A DNA stretch of 64,000 nucleotides, from contig OZ020268.1 of the NCBI GenBank assembly GCA_963971225.1, forward strand, positions 47,294,404 to 47,358,403, in the 5' to 3' direction. Positions 9,040 to 34,195 of this stretch are shown here, piece after piece; position 1 is the first letter of the stretch, and each line of letters starts with the position of its first letter. Position numbers and translations under genes: made by a program. The notes below the pieces were generated by a model. That model made no database searches. It had not been told where the DNA came from and was given only the letters and a program-made list of their open reading frames with translations. The stretch comes from Melieria omissa (lineage: Eukaryota > Arthropoda > Insecta > Diptera > Ulidiidae).

Positions 9040-9598
9040 CCAGGTATGCGCCTATGAAACGGTAATTATTTTTGAAAAAACCTTTAAAATTTTTCCCATT
9101 GCTTTTAAACGTTTTCCGACGGTCCGACGGTCAACACCCAATTGTTCTGCGAGCTGTTCTTGCGTTTGGCCATCATCTTCATCGAGCAATGCTTGCAATT
9201 CGGCGTCTTCAAACTTTTTTGGTGGCCGGCCACGCTCCTCATTTCTCACATAAAAATCACCACTTTTAAATTTATTGAACCACTCGTTACACTGTGTGCG
9301 ACCAAGAGCATGCTCGCCGTAAGCTTCCACAAGCATTCGATGCGATTCAGAAGCGTTTTTCTTCAAATGGTAACAAAAAATTAACTGTGTCCGCAAATCG
9401 TAATTTGTAGGCACGTAATCCGACATTTTCCGGAGCGTCAAACAATGCGTTGTTGGATGAAACTTGACAAATTGTGAACTGAATATTGTTCACATATGAC
9501 AGATGAAGTAAACATGACATTTGGTACGGTTCCGAAGTTTATAAATATTCGGCTATTTACCGCTAGATGTCGTTACCGTTTCATAGGCGCATACCTGG
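9040..9598 (-). mobile_element. internally deleted mariner (mauritiana-like), 559 bp
   Basis: The ends are perfect 26-bp inverted repeats (CCAGGTATGCGCCTATGAAA plus CGGTAA) flanked by TA duplications (9038-9039, 9599-9600). The target is the RT frame of the LINE. The interior keeps the 5' UTR and the transposase DNA-binding domain and then joins directly to the 3' terminal repeat, so the whole catalytic domain is deleted. Confidence 0.93.
9052..9441 (-). CDS. truncated mariner transposase: HTH DNA-binding domain only
   Basis: An uninterrupted 129-residue ORF inside the 559-bp mariner (a start at the internal Met, 9426, is also plausible). It carries both helix-turn-helix modules of the mauritiana-subfamily transposase (QLIFCYHLKKNASESHRMLV, SGDFYVRNEERGRPPKKFED, LAEQLGVDRRTVGKRLKAMG), closely resembling the Mos1 N-terminus, and then stops in the 3' terminal repeat because of the internal deletion. 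It has no DD34D catalytic residues. If expressed it could bind mariner ends without cutting, as a competitor of active transposase; that is inference. It may equally be a passive deletion derivative. Confidence 0.75.
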   Translation of the reverse strand: MTLRKMSDYVPTNYDLRTQLIFCYHLKKNASESHRMLVEAYGEHALGRTQCNEWFNKFKSGDFYVRNEERGRPPKKFEDAELQALLDEDDGQTQEQLAEQLGVDRRTVGKRLKAMGKILKVFSKIITVS

Positions 9599-10763
9599 TA
9601 TTTGATTTTTCGGTGTTTATCTTTAAATTTAGCTCGTTACATAGTCTTTCGAAGTCGGTTATTTTTTGTTGTAGGATTGTGTTGGCTTGGATAGGGTTGC
9701 GGTTGTGGCAGGTGATAAAAAAGTCGTCAGCAAATTGGAATATGTCACAATTATTGTCTTTTAATGTGTGGAGTTTGGTTGAGTAAATGTTGAATAGTAC
9801 AAGGCTAAGACCGCTGCCTTGACATAGGCCTTGGCTTGTTGTTGTTTGTTGCGATCCAATTATGAGTGTTCTGTTGCTTAGGTATGAATTCAACCAGTAA
9901 GTGATTTCGCAGTTTATTTCGATGTCGATTAGCTTTTTGGTTAGGGTAGCGTTGTCTACAGATTCGAATGCTTTGCTGATGTCCAAACATGCTGCTACTA
10001 CTTGCTGTTTTCTAGGTTTCCAGTACTGTACTAGGTTTATAAGGTCATTTATGCAGTTGGCTGTGGATCTGTTCTCTCTGAACGCGTAAGACCGTTCTAG
10101 TAGGGGGCTATTTGTGTAAAGCTGTTGTTCTATGTTTTCTTTTAATTGGTTTTCTACTATTTTTAGTGGGACCGGTAGTAAGTTGATGGGTCTATAGTTT
10201 TGTATATCTGTTGGGTCGCGGTTTGCTTTCAGTATTGGTATTATCTTGATGTATCGCCATTCTCTTGGTATTATGCCATCTTCCCATGTTTTTTTGATGC
10301 TGTTATAGAGGATTTCTTTGTTTTTTCTGGTAAATTTCTGATAATTTTGTATGAGATTTTGTCATGCCCTTGGGCTGAGTTAGAGTTTCTTGTACTGATA
10401 AAGTCTGAGAAGTTTTGATAGGTGAATGTGACTTGGCTTGTATTATTGTGGACTTGGTTTGGGGTTATATTAATGTTTATGTGTGTTATTGCGATTTTGG
10501 TTATTAGCTATAAATTGTAAATAGCCTGATTTTTGATTGTCAGTCCAGGTGTTTATTATCTTTTTTTCTTGTTTGTATTTTTTCAGATTGTTGTATTTTG
10601 TCAGATTTCATGCCAAAAGTCTTTTATGTTTGTGGGGTTTGATAATTTGTCTAGCAGGGTGTCGAAATTCGTTTTTTTGTAACTGTTTAATATGGTTTCT
10701 TAAATTTGCTTCGTTTTGGATTAGGTTTTCGCTATTAGCCAACCAAATCCGTTTCCGCAAAAT

Positions 10764-10967
10764 TTAACTTTCGAATCGAGTTACATAGTAACCCCCAGGG
10801 CGAGGAGCATCTTTCACTTCAGAATTTCCAGATGAAAGGCGAGCAAACCATTGCCTGGCAGTTGATTGGGATAGAGTATCTTCACCATAAACAGTACAAA
10901 TCTTTTCTTCTCTTTGTCGTAGTAAAGTTGTAAAATGTAACTTATTTTTTTCCGAAATTCCACTCAT
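10764..10967 (-). pseudogene. mariner/SETMAR-type HTH fragment, third lineage
   Basis: From ATG 10967 the frame codes ISEKNKLHFTTLLRQREE followed by ICTVYGEDTLSQSTARQWF and SSGNSEVKDAPRPGG, the HTH_48 pattern (I...YGe...s..t...WF.rf.sG) of mariner transposases. It is unlike both neighbouring mariner fragments. It breaks off after about 65 residues and no catalytic domain or terminal repeat is recognisable. Confidence 0.65.
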
Positions 10968-11785
10968 CTTTGCTTTACAATAACTTTTAACTCGACGCAC
11001 AAATCTCAATTAAATTTCGCAAATAACAGGTAATAAAAACAACAACTACTCACCTGTAAAATTTCTAATGCAATCAAATTAACTAGAATTCACTTGATTT
11101 GGCTCACGAAATATTTCAATGTTTTCACAAACAAACGAAAGCAAAACAAAACAAATGCGTTCAAACTGATATATGTAATCTGTTTCAGAAGAGAGTTCAA
11201 GTTTTTTTCGGATCCATTTTTGATGCATATAAATCGAGCCCAAACCTTTGGGCTTTGGAATGGCTCGTTTATAAATTTTGAGCATTTAACTGAATTCAAA
11301 TTTTGCGTGAAGAGCTTAAAGCACCAGAAACTGCTTTTGATAAGCATTACAGATATTCACCTTTGCAGGATGTTTGACAGCATAAATACAAAAACTGCTA
11401 TGAAAACTTAGTTGTCTAAGACGATAGAGGGTTAATTATAATTGCACTACATTATTGTAACCACTAAAATACAAATAGAAATAAGTAGATAATTTGCAGC
11501 GTAACTACTATGATTGTCAGCAGTTTTGCAAAATTCGTTACAGTTCATATATACTTCTGTCACTGTTAAACCCAGTGTTATATGTTTAATAACTAGAATA
11601 ATTGTATCGATTAAAAACATCTGAGCAATTAGATTTTGGGCATTGCTTCAGAAGTCCAGCATCCAGCTACAAAATTTTATCAAACTCATTTAAATAAGAA
11701 TAAAATCGATGTAATTATAACTAAAATGTGATTTCGTTTTAATGATAAAGGCTACAACTACAGCAAAGTAAGTATACAATTGTAT
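10968..11785. other. intergenic gap, no gene seen
   Basis: AT-rich sequence between the transposon island and the 3' end of the FAM32A gene. Short ORFs on both strands around 11,080-11,410 overlap antiparallel and have no recognisable domain. I see no repeat or RNA gene. Confidence 0.5.
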
Positions 11786-11791
11786 TTTATT
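11786..11791 (-). terminator. poly(A) signal overlapping the FAM32A stop codon
   Basis: On the minus strand AATAAA spans the last lysine codon and the TAA stop (AAA TAA A). If used, cleavage would fall within about 30 nt and leave almost no 3' UTR. ATTAAA-like hexamers further downstream are alternatives. Confidence 0.45.
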
Positions 11792-12203
11792 TAGTCCACG
11801 ACACTTTAGGTATGTCGAAGTGCTCGGTTAGCGTGTCCAGGTGCTCGTTGAACTTCTCCACGCGCTGTTTGTGCGTGGTCGATGCCTTTTCCAGTATGCG
11901 CTTATTACGCTGCAAGTAATATACAACCCAATGAGTATTGGTTCGTCACGATGCGCCGTCGTTCAAATTGCTTACCATTTTCTCTTGCTGCTGCTTGAAT
12001 GCCTGTTCCGCCTTGGTCAGCTTGCGTGGAGCACTGCTGCTGCTCACCTTCTCCTCGAGCGACTCATTCAGGCTGGCCTGTAGCGCCTCCTTGGCGCGTT
12101 CCTTCTCCTTATTTTTGTGTTTGCTTTTCTTCTTTTTCTTTGTTTGTGTGTCGTTCTTTAGTTTTAATTTGCTTTTTGCAGCAAAACTGTATTCGTCGGA
12201 CAT
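11787..12203 (-). CDS. FAM32A: FAM32A homologue (spliceosome-associated small basic protein)
   Basis: Two coding exons: 12203-11976 and 11909-11787, separated by a 66-nt intron with GTAAGC donor and CAG acceptor in phase 0. The product is 116 residues, matching FAM32A length (112 in human). It starts [16 protein letters not shown], has a lysine-rich centre ([14 protein letters not shown]), [16 protein letters not shown], and ends with the family's conserved tail: [14 protein letters not shown] and [10 protein letters not shown] chose the second Met of the open frame because the family begins there. FAM32A proteins are nuclear and contact the catalytic spliceosome near the 3' splice site (established for the human protein). 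The splice and the C-terminal signature make the call secure. Confidence 0.93.
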
Positions 12204-12831
12204 TGTCGAGTAGTTAAAAAACAAATGCTTCTTCTTATGTATTATTTACGTTCATTCACAATAGTACAATACAGCTGTTTCTTCTGTTGAGTACAGTGAG
12301 CAGCAGAAACAACAGCATTTCACAATTTGTTCGTAAAAAAATTGTTTTCTTGTTTAAATAGGAGCTTGACATAAAAAATAGTTGGGGCACTCATTACCCA
12401 TACGATTACAAACAAATTATAATTATAGTGACGAAAAATTAAATTTAAATAATGATACTGATTGCAAACTGTTCGTAAATATTGTATTTCACCTGCAGAA
12501 AGTAGGAACGTAAGTAATGCAGACTTCTATTTATCTTCAGATTCCAGTAGCTCACACAGGATTTGATTTTGAGGTTTTCGTGTACAACTTTTGAGCCTAC
12601 TGCCATTTGGAACCATTTTTTTCACCAACAATTTTTTTTTTTGTTTTTGTGGGAGCTTTAGACTCTAAACGCTGTCTCCACCTATGTGCGCTATTGTCAG
12701 AATCTAATATCGGCTATGCTAATGTTTCACTTTATCTTATGAAAATGTGTTCAGGCAGTTATAGCTACTCTATTTTTTTCTATTGACGAATAAGCACAAT
12801 GGTGTTGCATTGAAATTGAACTGTCTAATGG
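12204..12831. other. intergenic, probable FAM32A promoter region
   Basis: No ORF or domain is recognised. It is the upstream flank of the minus-strand FAM32A gene and ends at the inverted-repeat element. No core promoter motif could be assigned with confidence. Confidence 0.4.
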
Positions 12832-12941
12832 TATAAACAGAACCAAATCGTCGGCCGATTTTTACGCACCGAAAAATGAGGTCGCTGCGCCAGTCGTCGT
12901 GAAAATATGCACAGTGAAACAGAATGGGTGCGAAATTCCCA

Positions 12942-13514
12942 TCAGCTGTTCACAAAAATTATTCCTGCAAACACGGCAAACACACAATTGTTTTTTATTT
13001 TGAGTGAAAAAAAACATGAATCCGAAAATTTACCGTGTTGCAAAAATTGAAGGGCGATTACCTTCCAGCAGCCGCCGTGGCTCAGTTGGTTAGTGCGCGG
13101 TCCAACGAGTCGCATGCAGAGCGACGCAAGATCGAATACTGCATGTAGTAACACCTAAAAAAAATAACGGGAAACTCGTTTTCTCTTTCGGTGGCTGTTC
13201 TCTCAGCTGGAAATGGCAAACCTCTGAGAGTAAAAATTGCCTATGAAAAAGCTCCCAACCTGCCGTTCGGAACCGGCATAAAACTGTAGGTCCCTTCCAC
13301 CCGCGTACAAAATTCACACGCACAACACGGGTGGTTGCGGGAAGCTAGGCCTTAGTCTCGCGTAAGCGGGCTGTCGTGCCAATCAATTATTTTATTATTA
13401 TGATTACCTTCCAAATTTCATTCTTCTTGGTGACGTTTTTGTAATTTTAAGACTATAAGTCGAAGACACACGCATTTTCCTGACTTTCTCAATTAGGAGC
13501 TCCGTCTTGTCCAT
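12942..13514 (-). pseudogene. MADF-like domain remnant split by a SINE
   Basis: From ATG 13514 the minus strand reads MDKTELLIEKVRKMR, then in a shifted frame YKNVTKKNEIW, and after the SINE insertion WKVIALQFLQHGKFSDS. This follows the MADF pattern (LI..V......LYD....Y.n...k...W..Ia). One frameshift and the SINE at 13068-13401 break it. MADF-type Myb/SANT-like proteins accompany several insect DNA transposons, so it is probably element-encoded. Confidence is limited by its short length. Confidence 0.5.
13068..13401 (+). mobile_element. tRNA-derived SINE, copy 1
   Basis: The 334-bp insert lies between 12-bp target duplications GATTACCTTCCA (13056-13067 and 13402-13413). Its 5' end is tRNA-like: an acceptor-like GCCGCCG, a box A TGGCTCAGTTGG (13078-13089) and a box B-like AGATCGAATACT (13129-13140). 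A tRNA-unrelated body follows, shared with copy 2 at 36119, including GGAAATGGCAAACCTCTGAG and GCCTATGAAAAAGCTCCCAA, and it ends in a TTATTATTA tail. The copy is inserted in the inverted-repeat transposon. Confidence 0.92.
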
Positions 13515-13856
13515 TTTCTAAAGGGGAAAGACCAAATTGATTATTTGGCAAAATTTGTTATTGAAATTTGAAGCACTTATAACTTTTCAACCTCAAAGTA
13601 GCACAAATCACAAAATTTGTGCAGAATTTTTCGTTTGTTTATATATTTGATTTTCACCTCTGACAGCTGCACAGCTGATTGGTTCGCACGATCGCTGCTA
13701 CAAAATTAGAATTTTTTCTATCGTCGGACGACCGGTCGTCAGCCGAATATCGCAGTCGTTGTCGTTGTTGGCAATCACATACACTGCTGTGTGTTTTAAT
13801 TTAGACAGCGTACGTTCGGTGCGTAAAAACCGGCCGACGATTTGATTCTGTTTATA

Positions 13857-14757
13857 GCATAAGGCTTTTTAATACTAAATTCATAAATAAAAGTACAACT
13901 ATACTTGAGTAAAAGGTTTTATGTAATTTAAAAAAAAAATACAAAAAATCCCAATGCAAGTGAACAAACAATTCGATTTGAAATTAAAAGTAAGTGGTAA
14001 TGTCATTGTCATAAAAATACGTAATTTTCGATAATCGCCATCGGTTCGGCCGTAGCATTGGCTAACCCTTCTGAAACTGTTGATTATGGTCGTCGGTCGC
14101 ACTCTATTGTGAACTAACCAGCCAAACAATGCACAGGCACAAGAATTTCATCACAACGTTTCTTCTGTTTGTATTCATCTGGCAACTTTATGTTACACTC
14201 GCTATCAGCGTTGCTTACTCCTAGTCTGACGTTCGTTGTTACTTTGCTGTCATCCTTTTGTTCAGCTTCGTTGTTGAGTTTTTTGCAACATCAGTATTTT
14301 TTCTGCTGCGTTCTGTGAAGTGGTGAAGAAAAAAGTGGAAGTTCTTTTCTTTTTATTTGTTATTTGATGATAATTCAATTAAAAGAAGAGATACTGGACG
14401 CAGACCCGGAGCAGGCGACGGCACGACCAGCAAACAAAATTACGGGGTGGGCCAAGCGTAGTGCAGAATTTGGCAAAAATTTTCGCAGTGAAAATTGATG
14501 AGTGCACAAAAGGAAAAGAAGGCAGGCAAAAGGAAAGAAAACGTCACACACACACGCGCGCCAAGCCAGGCATAGACCGTCGCAGAAGCACGGACACGGA
14601 GCGCCAGCGTTACACATACGCAACGCAACGCATGCACGACGCACCGGAGCATCACAGCAGCAGTAGCGGCAGTCATAGCAGCGGCCGCCAGCACCACCAC
14701 CACCACCATCATCCGCGCGCAACGGGCACAGCATACGCGCCAATTGCAACCTCAAGA
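13857..14757 (+). other. hep upstream region and probable 5' UTR
   Basis: No separate gene is seen. A Drosophila-type initiator-like TCAGTA occurs near 14,290 upstream of the hep open frame, but no TATA or DPE is clear. From 14461 the frame is open and in phase with the chosen hep start, so part of it could code for an N-terminal extension. Confidence 0.4.
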
Positions 14758-29186
<14,429 letters not shown>

Positions 29187-30158
29187 GTAGCGCTGCAAAT
29201 TATGGTCATGTGATATTGGTATGGCTTCGAGGACGCGGACGCGGATGCGAATGCGAATGCGGACGCCGATGCTGCCGACCCCGTCGCCAGTGCCGCTGCA
29301 AGTGTGCGTGCCGATGGCCACTACGCCACCGCACCGGCGGCCATGTGCAACATTGGCGCTGGTGTTGGTGCCGGTGCGGTTGAAGTGATACCATCCACAG
29401 CAACAACTCGCGTGGCCGATGCGCTTGCGCTGGAGCATGACTATTGGCGACTGCGCGAGTAGCAGCGGCTGCACGAGGTGCGGTGTGTGCGTGCAGTACC
29501 GAATTTGTTGCTCTTGTTGCGCTCGTTTGTGATTTGCGTTCAAGCGAAACGCAGTGGCGCACATTGTGCGGAACGGAAACTTGCTATTTGCGCGCGTCGA
29601 CTTGCCTGCGCGCCAAAGTATTAAACGTTTGTTGCAACATACACAGGAAGCTAGCGCCCCGCAACTGGCGCAGCAGTCATCCAGCTGCAGAGAAAACCAA
29701 AAACGAACGCCAACACACATTTTCCTAATATTTAAGCGAAATATTCCCGATTATATTTCCTATTTATATAGCCGATATTGTACAGAACACATACACAGGC
29801 ACACGTATGCCGCATGTATTCGCGCTCCCCAATCCCCCCGAAACCACTACATAGACAATTCAATTTATATGAAACAATTTAAGTTTGCTTTGAGCAATTT
29901 GCGTTGCTGTTGACTATTTGAAATTCTGTTGCAAGTTGTGGTTGGACGCGTAGTTTTGTTTTGCCCACTATAGCTGGTACAACGTAAATATCCTAGCCAA
30001 AAATTTGTACACATAATAAAGCAATTAATAGCAAGGTTTCGCTTTACGATAAGACAACAAACCAATAAACAAACAAACAAAGTGTTAGCATTGAGAGCGT
30101 TAGAGAAAAGATTACTATAGACGTTAGCGTGAGGGCCACATTGCCTGCTGGGCAATAA

Positions 30159-30180
30159 TTAATAATAATAATAATAATAT
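30159..30180. repeat. AAT microsatellite
   Basis: Uninterrupted AAT/TAA trinucleotide run of about seven copies downstream of hep, possibly within its 3' UTR. Confidence 0.85.
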
Positions 30181-31229
30181 TGATACAATAGCGTTCCTTA
30201 CAACAACAACCCGCATCGTGGATGAACAATTTTGTGCAAAACTTTTTGCAGCTCTATTTGATTAGTTGGTTTGTTTGTATTTTTTGACAATTGTATAGCA
30301 TGCCAAGCAACTGTAAAACTATAAAAAGCTGGCTAAAATTTAGATAGCTTATGCTGCTAGTGTATTAGACGTCTATGAGAAATTATGTATTTTATATACA
30401 GGCATACATACAATACATACATACGCGATATATACACATAGATTACCACGTATAAGTAAATGCATAGGTGTGTAGTATTAAAACAATAACGCGGTTGTAC
30501 AATAATTGTATAATAATGCTACAAAGCAGTTGACGTGAGCGTCAAGATTTGCGGAATGCGATTCAAAAGTTGAAAAGGTGCACTTGTATAATGCTGGTAC
30601 ATACATTTTGTTTTTGAACTGAAAGTTGCTACAAGTGCAGAATTGTTTGAGCATTGCTCAGGAGGAATAAAAACCAATTCTCTACTTGGAGAAACTTTAA
30701 CTTGAAAAAGTAAAACTAGCATTAATTTTTTGCATCTGTGCGATTGTTGTGTGATTACAAAAGATGCAGTTTTTTTTTATTGTTCAAACGATTTCATTGC
30801 CATAATAGAACAATGATTCTATTATGTTTGAATTCCAGATATATTCAAATGATTAGGCAACACCAAAGCGAATTCAATAGATTAGAAAAAGGTACCAACA
30901 TAAAAGAATTGAAAAAGCATTAGATCGGCTGATTCGATTCTTTTTATTTTAATGAAGGTCTTGATTGTCAAAATTTTGTGATGATTTGGTTATTTATAAT
31001 TTGAATATTGGCAAATTTCTTCAATATCAATAATAATGAATAATGATTTGATTTCATTTTGCCACTCAAGCCAAAAAACAAAACAAAATGCATTGCAATT
31101 TTGTTTTTGTCATTAAACTATCAACACCTGCATGAATTATATTTCTTCGCAAGACCAAATATGTAATAAGCGCCCAGAGAGTCATTCATACACGATACAA
31201 AAAAAGCAAACAATTGTTTGAAATTAATT

Positions 31230-31420
31230 TTTTCCTGTAAAACTTTAGTGCATTTTTGGAATGCAATATTTTTTGAACAGACTTTTGTAATGCAGTTCTA
31301 GAAGTAACTTATCCGGAATTAATATTTTCTATAGAACTTTAGTACATTTTTAAAATTCACTTAGATCTGAACAGATTTTTGCAATGCTTGCCGTTTCTGG
31401 CTGTAACTTTTTTTGAATTA
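31230..31420. repeat. degenerate 94-bp duplication
   Basis: AACTTTAGTGCATTTTT at 31,241 recurs as AACTTTAGTACATTTTT at 31,335, with GAACAGACTTTTGTAATGC and GAACAGATTTTTGCAATGC following in each unit. This is an old tandem duplication. Confidence 0.5.
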
Positions 31421-34019
31421 GCATTTTCGAAGCAAGTTCTTAAAAAGAAATATGTCCGAACTTTAGTTGCAATATTTGAAAACGCATTTTAGTGAAACAA
31501 ATGTTCAGCATAAAAATTGTAGTTTTATGTCCTAAAGGCCTGTTTGGAGGTAAATTTGTGTCAATATTTCATTTTGTTCACTGTGAGTTAGAATATTTAA
31601 CCCAGAATATTTAACAGAGATAGTTGCCTCGTGCAAATCAGTGAGAAGGGCTGTTTAACTCCCTTGTATGCCAACTTTCAACTCATTTTCCATTTGCTCA
31701 CGAACTTGGCGTTTTCAAAATAGACGCGTAAAATAAAAAAAACGAGATTTTCATGCTTGAAGATTGATCTCGTAGATCCTATCCTATTGCCTATGTTGCT
31801 ATTGGACTCATGTCCTCTACTCTCAACCGTTTGTGATGGTCCAGATAATGTTTCAGAAAGATTAGTTTGTTAGACTATTCGCTATTGAATTATTACGTGA
31901 AATCATTTCATTTTTGTGGTTTCATTTTATTGGACAATATTTAGTGAGTTGGTGGTGTGGTTTTATTGGCACCACGAATCGCTCTAAATACATCATCACC
32001 AAAAGATTTGTTTGCTTAACTATTTTCCATTATCTTTGACTTTCGATAAAGTGAATTGTTTCTTGAGAAGCTGAGCATAGTTTCAATCACTTGCGCTAGC
32101 CAATATATACAAAAACATTTTAGAATTTCATATTGCGGTCTTTATTTGAATACTTTTACCAACTTTCCGTAATGCCAATTTTCAAGTACGCTTGTTTATG
32201 CACTGCACTTGTTCAACTTTTGAATCGATATTCCCTCCTATAGGCTCATTGTGGAGCTTTGCATATAAATATTTTTGTGAGTTGCGCTTGTTGAGTTAAC
32301 AAAGTTACTGCACCAAAGAGGTGCAACACATATTTCATGTCTACTTTCTAATTTCTCTATTCCTCCCACAATCAACTTTCTTAGACATTTTTAGCAATTT
32401 TATACAAAATATTTGCACACTTTGCCTTTGTGCTGCTAGAATTTTGTGCAATAAGAGTTCTTTATTGTTTCAGATTCTACAAATTACATATAGACGAGTA
32501 TGTGTAAAAATCAAAAATTACATTTAGTAGTTTAGAATGGACAGTTCTAGTGTTGCTAAAATTTAAGTGCTACTAATTTAGAAATCGTTTTGAAAGTTTA
32601 GTGTTACTGATTTTGAATTGTCAAAGATTTTGCGCAGCGCGTTTGGCTGCATTTTGTTTAAAATTTTGGCAAAAATTATTGCCAGTTGGGCAAATAAATG
32701 ACGACACCGGCATGCGGACCATGTCCCTGGATCCGCTGCTAAGGCTTGTTAAATTTGAGTTCCTTAATTGTGAGCGACTGCACTCTGCGCAGCGCTTATT
32801 CACTGCACCAAATCTCCCCCTCCCCCCCGACTCCATTGTTCGTCCTCAATCCCATAACGAGCAAAAGCTATTGTCAACGTTTTCATAATTTGTTTTTGTT
32901 TTTTGACTGAATTTAAAATGTGTTTAATGTAATTTTACATTTAATGGTTATGAAATTATAAGTTTTAGTGTGTATTTTACGGTGTAATTTAGTTTAAAAG
33001 TGAAAAATACGTTTAATCCTAAAAGTACTAAGCGCAAATAAACTTTTTCTAAACTTAAATGTAAAGAATAAAAGTCAAAAATATTAAAAGCGACAACATG
33101 AAATTTGTTGAACAACCGAATAGAAAAGAAAATGACAATCCATTTTTTACTTACACTTTAGGTTGACCTATTAACTCCACTGTCGCCCGATCTAATACTG
33201 TACACTGTAGACTTGTGGTTGTGCGCCTAAAAGCATGCCAACTAAATAGAGTTTGATAATAAACGAAACGAAACCAAGTTTGTATTTGTAATAAGTAGCA
33301 GAGAAGTGAATATGAAAGTCATTTCCTAGCTAAACGAAAGAAACATTTGCTCAGTTTGTAGGCGACGAATCGCAGCGTAACTGTGCGCCGAAGTTTTTTG
33401 TTTTTTTTTTGTATGCTATCAATGTGCACGACAGTAGTTTAGCAACTGTAAAGCTTTGGCACTGAAGCAGGCAACACGGGTTCAAGTGCGCGTGTGTGTG
33501 TGTAGGCTTGGACATTGCAATGAGGCTCTTCAAGGCGGCTAACATATGACACACTAAATATCAAAGGGTCATACTTCGAAAATCACAAATTTTCAGGAGA
33601 GGCAAAAAACTGTTGATTTCGCAGATAGAGATGTACCGTATTTTTCCAGTCAAAAAAGATTGTGATAAAGATGAAATTTTTAAAATAGAAATGTTTTTTG
33701 TAAATTGATTTATATAATTTAAAGTAGATTTAAAAATATTTCGACTTGTGGCTCTTTTGCATTTAGTGTGTAATATAAGTAAAAGTCTTTAAATTAAATC
33801 TTTAAATTTAAAAAATTTTAATTAAACGCCGCTATAACTCAATTTGAAAACGACAACTTTATTCAACTAACCAAATTCAAATTCCTTCTGCTCGCATGAC
33901 ATTTCTTAGTAACTTGCATTAAATAAAAAACGAACTTATAAAACAAACAAGAAAATATTTTATGCATTTGAGAGTAATTATTGTTTGAGCTAATGTTGAA
34001 AGCATTCAACAGAAAGAAT

Positions 34020-34195
34020 CAACACACACACACACGCACAAAGGGCCAAACAAAACCAACCGAAACAGACACACATTTGAAAGCTCGACGTTTTCCATAT
34101 AAACTTTTCAAATAATTTATAAACACAAACCCAAACACACACACACTCTCGTACAGTCTCGCACACACACAAACACACACACAGACAGACAAGCA
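34020..34195. repeat. CA/ACAC-rich microsatellite cluster
   Basis: Several interrupted (CA)n tracts lie at 34,021-34,041 and 34,131-34,190, some with CAGA interruptions. Further short (CA)n tracts occur near 34,390 and 34,866. Confidence 0.8.

Larger units (their letters stand above)
8352..10770 (-). pseudogene. degenerate non-LTR retrotransposon (LINE) ORF2, RT region
   Basis: Minus-strand conceptual frames give reverse-transcriptase motifs in order from about 10,340 downwards: WEDGIIPREWR, QNYRPINLLP, an LDISKAFESVD block, QGLCQGSGLSLVLFNIY, FADDFFI, and after the nested mariner KIKYLGRII, then a thumb-like region (MDYAASSFSNLSKNAL...) to about 8400. Frameshifts and stops break it, and the SGLSLVLF motif departs from the usual S.LSPLLF. 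Jockey/I/R1-like non-LTR elements share these blocks; I cannot fix the clade. The RT frame continues correctly across 9040-9598 once that insert and one TA are ignored. No RNase H is evident. Confidence 0.8.
12832..13856. mobile_element. DNA transposon with 42-bp inverted repeats and MADF-like remnant
   Basis: The terminal repeats at 12832-12873 and 13815-13856 are inverted copies identical at 40 of 42 positions, beginning TATAAACAGAA and containing ATCGTCGGCCG and ACGCACCGAA. The element is 1,025 bp, or about 680 bp once the nested SINE and its duplication are subtracted. The outermost TATA can be read as a TA duplication plus TA; no longer target duplication is visible, so the superfamily is unresolved. 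The interior codes a broken MADF-like segment on the minus strand, and a second palindrome (GACGACCGGTCGTC) lies near 13,726. Confidence 0.85.

Noticed and set aside
13068..13145. tRNA gene
   Set aside because: It has box A and box B but the arms do not pair as a full tRNA, there is a shared non-tRNA body, and exact target duplications flank it; it is a SINE head. The same holds for 36119-36190.
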